From Antilocapra americana (lineage: Eukaryota; Chordata; Mammalia; Artiodactyla; Antilocapridae), in contig ML660201.1 in assembly GCA_007570785.1 (NCBI GenBank), forward strand, positions 45,865,577 to 45,929,576: 64,000 bases of DNA, read 5' to 3'. Shown here piece after piece: positions 25,601 to 37,630 of this stretch. Both the position numbers and the translations under genes were made by a program. The notes beneath the pieces were generated by a model that was not told the DNA's origin, made no database searches, and saw only the letters and a list, made by a program, of their open reading frames with translations. Numbering within the stretch: position 1 is the stretch's first letter; each line of letters starts with the position of its first letter.

Positions 25601-25859
25601 CAGGAATGGGCTGTGCCCCGTGTGGGTGCCGTTCCTTGGAGTCGAGCTGCGACCTCACCCACTGACCACAAGCTGGGTCATCCCGACCTTATACTACACC
25701 CGGAAGAACCTCTGACCAAGAGTCCCCATTAGGAAGGTGGAACGTGGCACATGATACAGGTGAGCAAGAGGGAGCCAAGAATTAAGGGCCTCACCCTCCA
25801 CCGTGTGCAGCCCGCACTCTCCCCTTGAGCGGCACCAAGCCCTTGCTAATGCTCATGCT

Positions 25860-25925
25860 GTCTGAGCCTCAGTTTTGTTACCTGTCCAGTAGAACCACAA
25901 GCACAGCCTCACAGATCTGTCATCA
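25860..25925 (+). mobile_element. MIR fragment
   Basis: tctgagcctcagttttgttacctgtccagtag matches the MIR core. Confidence 0.6.
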
Positions 25926-26924
25926 GAGCTTATGCCCAGGCCGTCGTGACGTCAGCTGAGCATGGGGCACCATGCGGATGTGAGGTGGGATGGACCCCAA
26001 TGGGCAAGACTGACCTGTGCCCCTTCAGCCCCACCCCACCCCGCTAGTGGGCCAACACTAGGCTGTAGAACCTCATGCCAGCTCTACCCGCTCTCCTAAC
26101 GCCTCATCCAGAGCCCGTCCCCAGCTCCCACCTCTGTGGGCCACACTGTCCGGGCTGCTCGATGCTTCCTGCCTCCTGGCACAGGCCTCGGGGCCCTTAT
26201 TTGAGAGGCTGGTCACGGCTGCCAGGCCCTTTGTTCCAGCCTTCCTGTGTTTGCCCACTCTGTACCTCGGTGAATGGGAGTCACAGCATGTTTGCTGTGT
26301 CAGCACCAGCTGGATCCTAGATATCAGCCCAGGATACGAGGCCCCATCTGCCCGCTGCCCAGCTCCCTGGGGTCCAGCCCTTCCTGGGCAGTTGGAGTGG
26401 ATGGGCCAATGGGGCAGCTCCCATGCCTCACACATTGACCCACAGGACTGCCCGACCTGGGCCGGGCAAGTGGCTGGAAGCAACAAAGACAGCCCTACGT
26501 AGGAAACTAGACTCAGGTCAGGCACAGTGTCACCCTGGCATGACTCAGGAGGACTTCTGGGAGAGTCAGCGTCCCAGACTTCGAAGGCTAGATTTGGGGC
26601 CTATCCACCCTCTATGCAGAAGCCCTTTGACCTCCCGGGGCCAGTGCCAGCTCTCTCCTCCCTGGGTTCCCAGTCATCAGATCCAGAGACATCAGAGGAG
26701 AGGGGGTCTGAACAGTCCAGCAGATGGACAGATAGATGGACAGGCAGTGAGACAGGGTCCAGGCAGGGGATCAGAACTCCAGGAGAGGACTCGAGGGGGC
26801 CTGAGCCAGGCCAGCTGACATGCACGTGTGAGCCATGCAGGTGTGGGAAGGTGGGGGAGCCACAGCACTGGGGAGGGCAGAGGTGGGCAGCCTCTGGCTG
26901 GTGGCTTGTACTGAAGGGTGCCTT

Positions 26925-26985
26925 TCACAGACAGGGGAACAGAAGTCCAGAGATGGGGAGCGACTCACCCTGAGCCTGGGGAGAA
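26925..26985 (-). mobile_element. MIR fragment
   Basis: tttcacagacaggggaacagaagtccagagatggggagcgactcacc resembles the reverse MIR core. Confidence 0.5.
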
Positions 26986-27211
26986 CAGCCTGGGCTGTTC
27001 CACCACTTGGGGGCCTCATCTTTGACCATGTGGCAGAGCTGAATCTTTAAATCCTATTTACTTATGAATGAGACCCCCACCCACTTCATCAGTAGGTTTT
27101 CCAGAAAAGAGTCTTCAAGAGTGACTCACCCAGGAGACTGAGGCCTCCGAGGCATGGACCAGGCAGGCATCTGGGTCAGGAGGCAGAAGGGCCAAGTGAG
27201 AGCTCAGGTAC

Positions 27212-27345
27212 ACCACTGCTGCATCAGCTGTACGGTCCTTGCTGGCGATTTCCCTTCTCGGAGTCTCGGTTTCCTTATTTGTAAAATGGGGTGGTGAGAG
27301 TCCACCCGGCAGGATTGCCGAGAGGGTCGTCCAAGGTGAGGCTTG
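27212..27345 (+). mobile_element. MIR fragment
   Basis: ggagtctcggtttccttatttgtaaaatggggtggtgagagtcc is a good MIR core and 3' part. Confidence 0.8.
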
Positions 27346-27754
27346 ATCAGTTCATAGACGTGCGTGTACCATGGGGTTATCGCTGTTACAAGGAGGGGGC
27401 TTGGTCCACAGCAAAGATCCCCATCACTCGACCTCACTTTGAGAGCGTGTGGAAAAGCACCCCAGTTACCTTGAAGTGTGGAGACGCAGCACTGAAGCTG
27501 AGGCTGGAAGGATGGAGGAATCTGCCTGGCAGAGGGCGGGGAAAAGCATTGAGAAAGGGAACAGCATGCAGGGACCCTGGGGGTGGGGAGGGAAGTCACA
27601 CAGAGTCCATTGTGGCTGCAGATTAGCTTGGGGTAGGGGAGCATGGCTGAGACCCTCTGAGTCTCGAATGTTCACATGCAGGACCCCCGCCACAAACAAA
27701 AGCCCCCACCCAAAGACACAAGCTTGTTGGGGAGGGAGTGGTAGTGGAGGAGCA

Positions 27755-27815
27755 CATGCGAGTGTGAGTGTGTGTGCGTGTGCGTGCACACACATTCATG
27801 CACACGTATGTGCAC
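27755..27815. repeat. TG/CA dinucleotide-rich tract
   Basis: gagtgtgagtgtgtgtgcgtgtgcgtgcacacacattcatgcacacg is an alternating purine-pyrimidine tract that switches from TG to CA, so it is partly self-complementary. Confidence 0.65.
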
Positions 27816-27877
27816 GCCACAGTCTCCCAGTGATGGGACACGGACCTTTTCCCACCACCCGTGTGCGTTCCTAGGCC

Positions 27878-27985
27878 TCCTTTTATCAAATATTCTTCTG
27901 CTAATCTCATCTCCCTGGGTGACTGCCGTGTAATTAGCTCATTTTGTAAAATATTTCATCTGTCACATTTTCCCCTCGCCTTTTT
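27878..27985. promoter_or_regulatory. AT-rich island, candidate conserved intronic element
   Basis: ttttatcaaatattcttctgctaatctc and gtgtaattagctcattttgtaaaatatttcatctgtcac form an A/T-rich, non-repeat stretch with a TAATTAG homeodomain-like core. Conservation is untested. Confidence 0.3.
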
Positions 27986-28924
27986 CTTCTCCCAGGAATG
28001 GGTAGGAATGGACACGGCGAGGGAAGATTTCTAGGCCTGGGGTCAGCTCTGGCCCTGCCCCCTGCACACAGGGCCCACCACGTGCACCGGTACCTGCCTG
28101 TACAAGGCCTCCTCAATGCACATCCCAAACCCAGAGCCTGGTAAGCAGGTGGAGGTCAGTGGGCAGAGCCTGAGTGTCAAGGGTCCTTCCTGGGTCAGGA
28201 GGAAGGGATGGTGCAGGCCTGACTGAGCCCTGCCTGGTGGGTACATGTGCGCTCCTGGTCATACCTGGGGACAGCTCAGGCCTACAGCAGGCTCAGACTA
28301 ATGAGCTCCTAAGTGGGCACGTGTAATGGCAGGCAGGGACAGGGCAGGATGCCAGGTGGCCTCTGCTTGGCACAGGTGGCCATGTGTGGATGGACTGAGC
28401 CCCAGGTGTGCAATAAACACTTGGTTCCTAAGAGTCCCAGTGATCTTTCATTATTACCTATCTGCCTCCTGGGCCTCAGGGGACAAGGTCTCACAGAGGG
28501 TGGCTTACCCCAAGACCCCACTCACTCCCACTCACCCACCCCAGCCAGGGTCCGGTCCAGCTGTGAGATGGGGGCTGTTCAAACTGTGGGCTGTGCACAG
28601 GGCATGTGTAGAGACCCCTGATGGATCACATGTGGCCCAGGCCTTGTCCCTGACCCAGCAGGATGGCTCCAGCTAGGGGGCCCTGGAGGGGGCGCCAAGC
28701 AGAGGGAGCCATCTCTGTTGAGCCCCCTGCCCCCACCCATTCCCAGATGGAAAACCTGCAGCTTCTGAGGTCCCATCGGTGCAGAGAGCTCTCAGTGGCT
28801 CAGAACCTGCTGCAGTGAGGACCCTGGGCAGCTGGAAGGATGGGGCTTGGAGCCCTCGGCTGGTATGGCCTACTTTCCCTCGTGCCCGCCCCCCCAACTC
28901 TCTCCCCGCCTTCTCTTGCTTCCA

Positions 28925-29020
28925 CTCCCTCGGGATGTAAATTCTCTTAAACTTTTAATTAAAAACATTCTGCTTTCTCCCCCCAAGATTTGCTTCCCTG
29001 TGATTTTCCTCTTAGGAGGA
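28925..29020. promoter_or_regulatory. AT-rich island
   Basis: ctcttaaacttttaattaaaaacattctgc is a short A/T-rich stretch with a TTTAATTAAA palindrome between pyrimidine-rich flanks. It is not recognised as a repeat. Confidence 0.22.
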
Positions 29021-30162
29021 GAGATAGACGGAAGGGGGTGGCGGGCAGGGAGTGAAGGTCAAGCCTTCCTGGGTCTCCATGGAAAAACCAGGGGAACCAA
29101 GACCTGGCCCAGAGGAGGCACTGGCTGCCCCCTGCCCCGGGTCACCGTCCCTGGCTCCCCAGTTCTGCCGAGGGAGGTATTTCTGAGGACTCCAACCCCA
29201 GGTGTCGCAGCCAGATTTGGAGAAGGGCACCAGCTCCCTGCGCGCACTCCCACTACATCCCACAGAATCACTCAAGACCACAGCAGCATGTGCCCATATG
29301 TGCCACATCTAAGGCGCCGTGTTCTCCTGTGAGAGTGCTGTGAGCTCCGTCGGTCACAGCTCCGGGATGTGTCCTACAGGTTTACTCATTAGGCGAGATG
29401 CAGTCCCCAGCTGTGTCATGGCCTCAGGGTCACCCTCTGGGTCACACGTGCTTCAGAGGTCAAATTCCGAGTTCAGAGGCACAAGATCAAATCCTGGTTC
29501 ATAAGATCAGGGCCGAGGGATGCTGGGACACAGATCCTTGACGTTAGGGAACCAAAACACCTTCTTTAATTATGGGGCTGGAGACAGTCTGGCCTGTCCC
29601 TGTGACCCAGGCAGTGGCCCATTAACCTGTCCCTGAGTCTGGAGGGAGATGCCACCATGTCCTTAGGTGCCCATTTGAGAGTTGGAGCCCTCTAAATGTC
29701 TGCAAGTCCTTCCTACCTGATCGGATCCTGCAAGATCTGACTGTGAGCTCTCTTGCTAAACCCTTTCCTTGGCTCTACCTTTTAGGCTTCCTTGTCTGTA
29801 AGTCCTCCCTTGTCCAGCAGACACGAGTCCGCACCTCCACACGTTCCTGTCAGCTCCCCACTCATTTGCAGGTGAGGGCCTCCATCGTAGGGCTTCTGGG
29901 CCCAGCCCAGGAAGCCTCCCTCAAACTCACAGCTTCCTCTGGGCACACCCCCCATGACGCACATCCTGAGATGCTGCCACTGCAGGTTGCACCTCTCCCA
30001 CATCCAGAGACCCTCTTCCAGCTCCCAAGGGACTCAAGACAGCACTGCCATCTCCTGCTACCTTCACATCTCCATGGGACTCATTCAGTTGATACATAGA
30101 AGAATGGAGGCTTTTTTCTCCCTTCACAGCCCATCTCACCTGAACCTGTCATGTCAAGTGCT

Positions 30163-30440
30163 GCTCATGCATTCATTCCCCAAGTACACACCTGTGTGAT
30201 AGGCCCTGTGCTGGTTGCTGGGAACTTGACAGTGACAGAGCAAACCCAGTCCTGCCTTTGGGGGCCTTCTGGTCCAGATGGAAGGCAGAGGGTAGACAAG
30301 TAATATGAGGGTATGTAATGGGGGATCAGAGGACAGTCACCGCAGGGAGGCCAGGGGCACCGCCACCCCTACCCACAATGCGGACCTGAGCGTGAGCAAG
30401 GGTGAAAGTGGTAAGGAGGAGGAGCCAGCCCTTCCTCCTG
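30163..30440 (-). mobile_element. L2 LINE fragment
   Basis: gcattcattccccaagtacacacctgtgtgataggccctgtgctggttgctgggaacttgacagtgacagagcaaaccc is a reverse L2 3' end. The following ccttctggtccagatgg stretch fits its continuation. Confidence 0.6.
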
Positions 30441-31030
30441 GCTCAGTGGGGGGAGCCTCATCTCCCCACCTGGGACACAGCTTCCTGAGCATCAGTTTGA
30501 GTCTCCCCTTCCCCTGCCAGGAGCCTGAACAGCAGGAGCTCTGCAGACACCTGCCCGTGCCTAACCGGGCCTCTGTACAGGTGGTGAGACCAGCAGGATG
30601 GGCCAAGCAGGTGGCGCTGGACCTTCCTGGGTTGCTCAGCCCCAGGGCACCTTGGCGCCAGCAAAATAGAACTCCAAGAGCCCTTTAGCGTTCATAACAG
30701 TGATAGCGGGACCCTCCCAAGGCCAGAAGACAAGTGGAGTATGTGTCTGCTCAGAGGAGGTGGTCTCCGGCTGGAACACGCCCCGTGTGTGTGTCAGGGA
30801 TGGCACTGGATGGATACACAGGCCCCTGTGTATGGCTGGCTGAGGAGGGCGGGGCTCCCCGGAGCAGAGCCTCCAGGCGTGGGGGTGTGAGAGACGTGCG
30901 GTGTGTGCTGTAGGAGTGGTGAGCTGGGGTAGGAATGGAGGGGAGCGCTGTCTAGCTGTCGAGATGTCCACTGCATCAGCGTGGCCCGACTCACTGTAGA
31001 CACTCTTGTGGGTCTGCTTCGGGCACCAGC

Positions 31031-31048
31031 AAATGTGTGTGTGTGTGT
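31031..31048. repeat. (TG)n microsatellite, short
   Basis: tgtgtgtgtgtgtg, about eight units including the flanks. Confidence 0.75.
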
Positions 31049-32261
31049 AAAGCCATGTGCTTGTGTCCTGTCTCCCAGTCTACAGCCACAGGCGCACAGT
31101 CAAGCCTAGGCCCTCACATAGGTGCCCATTGATAGACGTGTAATATGTATACAAGTGTGCCTCTCAGCCCCTGTTTGCCCATGTGTGATACGGATCTGTG
31201 TCCCAGGTAGACACAAACGCACCTACACATTCCTGCCTGGAAAGCCCTGGTGACTCCTCGTGCCCAGCCCCTCACAGCTGACTCCCTCTCTCCAGTCCCC
31301 ACACCACTGCCTCTACAGGCAGGCAGACTAGGGTGAATGTTTGATTTGGGGAACTTGAAGCACAGAATGCAAGAGGAACTTGCCCTAGACTCACAAGCTC
31401 TAGCTACAACCCAGGTCTCCCAAGATCCCTTCTCAGTCTGACGTGGCCCCGTGGCTTATGAAGCATCCCCCCACACTCCCTACAGTGCCCGAGGAGTCCA
31501 GGGCAGAGGGTTGTGGTCACAGGGTACCCCCATCCTTGCCGGCTCTCACTTTGGAAGGGACTCCCTGAGGCTCAAATCAGCAGGCATGTTCCACAGCAGG
31601 CCTCCCCACGGTGGAGCCTCTGAGCTCATGGTCGTAACAGCTTAGGAAGGAGGAACCATTCCCTGGGCCTCCTGCAAAACGGTGGCCTGCCTACAGGAGG
31701 AATAAGGATCTCAGCCCAGCCTCTAGTGTCAGCCCCAGAACTCTGTCCCCTCCTCATTCTGCCTTCCTGGAATTCACTCTTCTCCTGTCTGTCCCTCTGG
31801 CTCTGCCTCCTGTCTTCTCACCCTGTCTTCTCCTCTTCACACTCCCCTCTACCCACCAGAGCCATTTCTGGGTCTGTTTCAACAACTCCTGACAAGCTGC
31901 TCAAGCTGAGAAACTCTCAGAGGTCAACTGTGCCCTCAGCCCCCACAGACCCAGCTCTGGCCCAAGGGTGGGAAACAGGAGGAATCAGACCCCACTGTGA
32001 CCTCACGAGAACCCGGCCCAGAATGGCCAGCCTTGTGAACCAGCCTGGCCCCTGCCCCTCAGTAACCAGAGCTATGAGAGCCCAGTACAGAGTGCAACCG
32101 AGCTGGGCATCAAGAGGCAGGAAACAGTCATCCAGGCAGAGGAGAACGGCCTTCCGTGCAGAAGGAGTGTCATGTGTAAAAGTGTGGAGGTGAGAGAGTC
32201 TCATGATAACCGGGCATTATCGAGCCCCTGTCTCATGCCTCTTGAGTGTCTGTGCAGCTAG

Positions 32262-32450
32262 ACATTCATTCATTCTTTTGTTTATTCACCAAACAGTTAC
32301 CAAGAGCTGGGCACTAGGGCTGCTGGATGGAAAAAAACAACATTGTCCCTGCCTCTGAGAAAGAACAGTCTGCTGGGAAATTATAGACAGAGCAGCGAAG
32401 TCCTTGACGAGGGCACGCAGGCACTGATGGGGATACACAGGCATTGAAGG
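32262..32450 (-). mobile_element. L2 LINE fragment
   Basis: acattcattcattcttttgtttattcaccaaacagttaccaagagctgggcactagggctgctggatgg matches the reverse L2 3' terminus. The following ttgtccctgcctctgagaaagaacagtctgctggg fits the same element. Confidence 0.65.
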
Positions 32451-32696
32451 AGGAAGTTGGAGGACATATGGGCATTGTGGGATCCCCAGGGAGGGGTCTG
32501 GCCAGAACGGAGGCTCATTTGTCACCCTCTTTTTCCCCCCATTCATCAGTACTTGGTATCCAGTCCTCAGAGGCCCTCATAGCTGGGAAGGCCCTTAGCA
32601 GTCCAAGTGTATATCCTTCATGGTGCTGACAGTAAATGGGAGACTCTAGGCCCAGAACTCAAGTCTCCATGGCTTCTTCTCAAGAATGTAGTTGTA

Positions 32697-32956
32697 GGGA
32701 CTTCCCTGGTGGTCCGGTGGTTAAGAATCTGCTTTCCAGTGCAGGGGAAGCAGGTTCAATCCCCAGTCAGGGAGTTGGGATCCCACATGTTGTGGGGCAA
32801 CTAAGCTGTTGTGGGGCAAATAAACTGAGTGCCACAGCTAGAGAGATGTCCAAGTGCCAAGAGAAGCCAGAGCCCATGCACCACATCAGAAATCCAATGT
32901 ACTGCAAATAAGACCTGATGCAGTCAAAAAATAAGTAAATATGAATTTAAAGACAG
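32697..32956 (+). mobile_element. CHR-type SINE with 15-bp target-site duplication
   Basis: It starts gggacttccctggtggtccggtggttaagaa and ends in an A-rich tail (aaaaaataagtaaatatg). A perfect 15-bp duplication AAGAATGTAGTTGTA flanks it (32682-32696 and 32957-32971), which fixes its borders. The duplication is intact, so the insertion is not very old. Confidence 0.95.
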
Positions 32957-33109
32957 AAGAATGTAGTTGTATTGGATAAAGGCAAAATTGTCTATAGCCA
33001 GCACTCACACAGGACTCTCTGTGCAGCACCTCCTGCAGCCCAGAGGTGGAATTGCAGGTCTAGGAGGCTGCTTTGGAATAAGTACCCTCAGAGTAGGGTC
33101 TATGCCCTT

Positions 33110-33215
33110 CTCTGGCTGGCAGGAGCAGCTGGGGACCTTGGGCATTTCATTGAGCCTCGATTTCTCACTGCAGAACAGCTGCATAATTCCTGTTTTGCCT
33201 GCCACACTGGGGGGT
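33110..33215 (+). mobile_element. MIR fragment
   Basis: ggggaccttgggcatttcattgagcctcgatttctcactgcagaacagctgcataattcc fits the MIR body, diverged. Confidence 0.6.
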
Positions 33216-33389
33216 TCTGGAGATGGGAAGAGCTGGCTTCCATAACAGAAGCTGTCCGGGGGCTTTTCTGCCTGGGGCGTGGGGGAGGTATGACATAGGG
33301 CTGCCCACTGCCGCCCCCCCCCACCCCCAGCACAGCAGCAGGGCTGGTGGCTGGTTTCCTCCCCCCACCAGAGCTCTCAAGCCATCCAT

Positions 33390-33680
33390 CACTTATAAAT
33401 TCTCATTTCTAAATAAAATGATTTGTTAATTTGAGTGAGTGATCGCCACTTGTCCAAGCCTCTTTGCAGGCCCGGGAACAGCTTGTGGGATCCCAGAGCC
33501 CCGTGCCGCCGGCCTGGCACAGACATGGAGGGGTTGTTTTCGATTTAAATGTGAATTGAATGAGGAGAAAAATGTTTCTCTTGGCAATTCCATAGGAGCT
33601 CGCTCTTCTGACAGATGTTGGAGTTTATTATCCCATCGGGCCAGCGTTTTGTTGAGCAGAATTGCTAATTATTTCAGAAG
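33390..33680. promoter_or_regulatory. AT-rich island, candidate conserved intronic element (largest)
   Basis: About 290 bp with low GC, broken by one GC-richer patch: attctcatttctaaataaaatgatttgttaatttgag, then tttcgatttaaatgtgaattgaatgagg, then ttgagcagaattgctaattatttcag. No repeat family is recognised. Length and contrast with the flanks make it the strongest compositional candidate for an intronic enhancer in the large intron. Confidence 0.4.
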
Positions 33681-34689
33681 CCCAGCCACAGTTGAGGAGG
33701 AAAGGGAAGTGGCGGGTGTGGCTTTGGGTGGCATCTGTCAATAGGCGGGCACTGGGATGCCAGGCCCAGCCCACCATCTCCCCACTCCCCTCCCAGGATC
33801 TGCAGGCATTTCTAGACAGGGGCTGCTTTGCCCCTTGGTTTCTGCTTCACAGGGTGCCTAGAGGAGGCAAAAGGGATTGTTCTTGTCAGCACCCCTTTGG
33901 CTTCACAATGAAGAGTCTGTAAGATTGCGTTGGGGACTGTGTGTTGCTTGTATGTAGTGGCTTATGAATGGTGGATGGAAATAGGCTCTGGAGAGGCCGG
34001 TGCTCTGCTCACTGTGTAAAGTCAAAGTTGTTGATTGTAAGACTGCATCTGGGCAGGGGCCCAACTTACACAGGCACGTGGCTGCTTATCTTCATAGCCG
34101 TGGGCTCTGTGTGGTTTGGCATGACTGTGTGCTGTGCTCGTGGGTCACGAGCCGCCTGGCGTGACTTCATGTGTCTGTGAATGAGATGTCTGTGGTCGAG
34201 CTGCTCAAGCCTTCGAGGTACGGCTCCAATTCATTCCTGTCCCGGTCTGTGCACAGCAAGGTGAGGAAAGCCTAGGAAGACAGATGGCCAGAGGGGACTG
34301 GACCTCCGAAGGGTGGGCTGAGGCTGGCCGGAGCAGGGCCAGTTCCCTGATACTCAGCAGGGGACCCCAGATTTCTACTGGACTGGGTCTGAAGGCCCCT
34401 CATTCCTCACAGCCCGTGTCTGATTCCAATTCATGTGTGATGCTGGAGGAGACAGTTCCTCCTGCAGTCTCCCCTGAGAAACACCCGCACTGAGAAAGCC
34501 CCCACCTCTGCCCCTTTCCTTACCTCTTCCTGAGCCCCAAGACAAGAGCCCCAGGTGCCCTGGCCACCCCCAGTCCTGGCAGCTCAGGACCAGGCACTTT
34601 ATTCTCCCCATCGTTGAGTGTCTCATCCCCTTCCCCCACCTGCCTCCACCCTCATCCTCTGCCCCCTCCCCCAGTTCCAGGCTCACTGA

Positions 34690-34775
34690 AGCTCAGCTCC
34701 CTAGGTTCAACACAAAGGCAAAAGCAGCAGCTGGGCAGGCATTTATAACCCTAATTAACACTGGATCCGCAAGGG
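34690..34775. promoter_or_regulatory. Candidate conserved intronic element
   Basis: ggttcaacacaaaggcaaaagcagcagctgggcaggcatttataaccctaattaacactgg is a non-repeat stretch with a TAATTA core. Support is weak. Confidence 0.2.
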
Positions 34776-35084
34776 GGTGGAGGGTGTCCCAGCTCTAGAA
34801 CTGTGATGCAGGCCGCGCCCAGCAGAGTACAAGGCAGGGAGGGTCCGCCTTGATGCTGGGTCAGGGGAGACGGTCAATGCAGCCGGGCCCCAGAAGGTGA
34901 CAGGGAGCCCTGTGGCCTCAGTCTCTCTCCGTCTTAAGTCCTGGACCCTGGCAGCCATCCTCGTGGTGGGAGGGGGAGGGGTGCCCAGCCACCCCCAGAC
35001 TGAGATCCTGCCGTGCATCTCTGATTGACCGTGTGTCCCTGGGAACCAGGCCCTCTCCCTCCTCCGGATAAAACTCCACTGTGA

Positions 35085-35235
35085 CATCCTTCCATTAAAT
35101 AGGGCATGTTCAGAAGAGAAAATTGCTACTATTTTCCCCTTTTACTTCACTGTCATCAAAAATTGATCCCATATTGCATCCTTATTTCAAAGAATGAGCT
35201 AAAAAAATAAAATAAAATAAAAATTCCTACTCCTC
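35085..35235. promoter_or_regulatory. AT-rich island with A-rich microsatellite
   Basis: Non-repeat A/T-rich sequence (gaaaattgctactattttccccttttacttcactgtcatcaaaaattgatcccatattgc) ends in a short (AAAAT)n tract at about 35201-35222. It may be conserved; untested. Confidence 0.28.
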
Positions 35236-35434
35236 AGAGTGGCAGCTGCATCAAACTTCCCATTCCTCCCACCCCTCCCCCCCAAAAAAAAGAGAAAGGA
35301 AGAAAAGGAAAATGGGGCCATGGGAGGACCATTGCCACTGCCAACCCTTCTGGAGCTGTTGAATGTGGTGGGGCCATAGCTTTGGGAGAGAGGGACGGGG
35401 CCCAGTCTGCGGGCAGAGGGGGATTTCAGTCTGG

Positions 35435-35560
35435 TGAAATGTGGTAGAAAATGGGGTAATTGGGGGAGGTTAATTTGGATCTAAATGGAGCGATTCGTTA
35501 TCTCAATAAGAAGCATCTCGTTTCCCAGGCAGACGGCTGTGCCTGCCAGCCAGATGCTGG
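35435..35560. promoter_or_regulatory. Candidate conserved intronic element
   Basis: ggtaattgggggaggttaatttggatctaaatggagcgattcgttatctcaataagaagcatctcg is non-repeat sequence with retained CpGs. Inference from composition only. Confidence 0.28.
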
Positions 35561-35907
35561 CCAGCCCATTGGCTCGGCGCAGGGCCCTGCCGCCCATCCC
35601 CAGGAGGTCTAGCTTCCCAGAATCACTTACTCTCCTTGGCTCGTGGGACAGGGAGGTCGGGGAGCAAAGACAGGGGTCCAGGAAGGGGGAGCACTGAGGC
35701 TGAGGCTGGGGAGTGTGACACCCCACAGAGCACGGAGGCCCCCTGACTCTCAGAACAGTCTTCCTTCCCATGGGTCTAGCTGCCTCCTAAAAGAGGAGGG
35801 GATGGGTGGGGTAGGGAGCACAGTTTAATCTGCTTTATTTCCCAGTGCATTTGACAAAATATTGAGCAGCTCTCCACGAAAGCATGGGGTTTTCCCCACA
35901 ACTGAGG

Positions 35908-35984
35908 GGTCACATGCCACAATTAAAAATCTCACTGCCGCAACTGAAGATCTGGTGCAGCCAAGTGAATTAAATATATTCTTC
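35908..35984 (+). mobile_element. CHR SINE tail fragment (older)
   Basis: acatgccacaattaaaaatctcactgccgcaactgaagatctggtgcagccaagtgaattaaat matches the 3' end of a CHR SINE, lacking its head. A second CHR element is inserted just after it. Confidence 0.7.
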
Positions 35985-35998
35985 AAAAGCACAAAGTT

Positions 35999-36289
35999 GG
36001 GCTTCCCCGGCGGTCCAGTGGTAAAGAATCTACCCGCCAATGCAGGGGACACGGGTTCAGTCCCCGCTCCAGGAAGATCCCACATGCCGTGGAGCAGCGG
36101 AGCCGTGTGCCACAACTGCGGAGCCCACGTGCTGCAGCAGCTGAGGCCGCTGTGCCTAGAGCCTGTGCTCCGCCACGAGAAGCCCGAGCACCACAACGCA
36201 GGGTGGCCCCCACTCACCACAGCTAGAGGAAGCCCGTGCACAACAACAAAGACCCACCTCAAGCAAAAAATAAATCTTTTTTAAAAATA
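35999..36289 (+). mobile_element. Full-length CHRL-type SINE nested after older SINE tail
   Basis: Head gggcttccccggcggtccagtggtaaagaatc, long body (gccgtgtgccacaactgcggagcccacgtgc and cagctagaggaagcccgtgcacaacaac) and A-rich tail. The duplication AAAAGCACA at 35985-35993 and 36290-36298 can be extended to 14 bp with two mismatches. It is the longest CHR element here, and CpGs in it are still numerous. Confidence 0.93.
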
Positions 36290-37059
36290 AAAAGCACAGG
36301 GTTTTTTTTAAAACATAGAATATGTATAATAAGAATGAGACAAAAGAGCCAAGATAAGCAACCCCAGGACCAGCTGCTTGGTCTAGTTGAGCCTCCAGTT
36401 CGACTGTGAGCCTCCTGATAGCCAAAGGAACAAGGGGGAGCCAGTGCTTTGTGTTCTAACCAGTGGAGATGAGACATTTAAATCAACTCCCGCAGAAGCC
36501 AAGTCTTGCTTCCCATGGGTTGGTGTTTGGGGGAAACTCTCATGATGTGTCCCTCAGCTTCTCCCACCTTTACTAGGAGCTGACACTTGGGCTGCAGTCC
36601 AGAGTGTGTCCCTCTTCCCAAGGCCTCAGACCCCATCTGGTCCTTGCCAGGGACTGCGGGCGAGAGCCGCTGACAGTGCTGGGATCACCGGTCCCACAGG
36701 TGTGGCCAACACAGGCTACAGTGCGTCTGAATAGACGTGGGGGTGTGCCCTGCTCTGCCTCCTGCCAGTTCTGTGGCTGTGGAGTACCCAACCCCATTGA
36801 CCTGTGCCCCCTTCTTCTGGAAAGTGGACTGGTAGCAGCAGTTTCATCCCCCATGGTTGTGCGGGTCACATGTGGACTCTGGGCCCCCGTAAGTGATAAT
36901 TGTAGTCATGAGGGCACCCAGTGGGGCCGTTGGTTTGGGACTGGTGCACGGGATTTCCTTGCTCTGGACATGTGTCTAGCCTGGCGTTGGCTGTACCATG
37001 AGTACGGGCTGAGGGACAGGGTGAGTGTGGAGATAAGTGGAAGCCCCTCCCTCCACTGT

Positions 37060-37135
37060 GAATGCTGTGAGAACAAGGCAGAGAGCCTCATTTGGTCCGT
37101 GTATCTGGCACATGTTTGTTGAAAGAAGAAGAAGG
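37060..37135 (+). mobile_element. L2 LINE 3' end, short
   Basis: ctgtgagaacaaggcagagagcctcatttggtccgtgtatctggcacatgtttgttgaaag fits the L2 terminal sequence with an internal deletion. Confidence 0.55.
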
Positions 37136-37474
37136 AGGGGCCCTGGGCATCCCCTGTTCACTTCCTCCATGCTGTGGTTTTAGTTTGTATAAGATAACAC
37201 AAAACAAAGTGATCGCAATGGGGTGAGGGATGGAAGGAAGGTAAACCAGTGGGCAAACTGAGGGTACACTGGCGAAGTGGATCACTAGGCGTTAATGAGG
37301 CAGGTGCAGCCAGAGGGCCCATGTGGCCAGGTGCGCATGGCAGGTGGCAGGGTCTAGGGGTCCAGGAGCTTCCGCATGCCCAGCCACAGCAGGAAGCTGC
37401 CCCGCCCACCTGAGCCTTAGGAGAGGAGCTCCTGACACGAAGGTGAGAACCACCTGCCTTGTGCAGATGGGTCT

Positions 37475-37630
37475 GAGCACACGTTTGCACACATGCATGC
37501 GTACACACGGGTTCCCATGCCCGTGTGCACATGTAATCACATACACGGGCCTTCTTAATGTCTGCACTTGTATTCGCATCCTCTCATGTGGGTACACCTG
37601 TGTATATGTTCAAGTGCAAATGTATACACG
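37475..37630. repeat. CA/TG-rich low-complexity region
   Basis: Interrupted cacacatgcatgcgtacacacgg and gtgtatatgttcaagtgcaaatgtatacacg words. Several short frames here are spurious. Confidence 0.5.
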
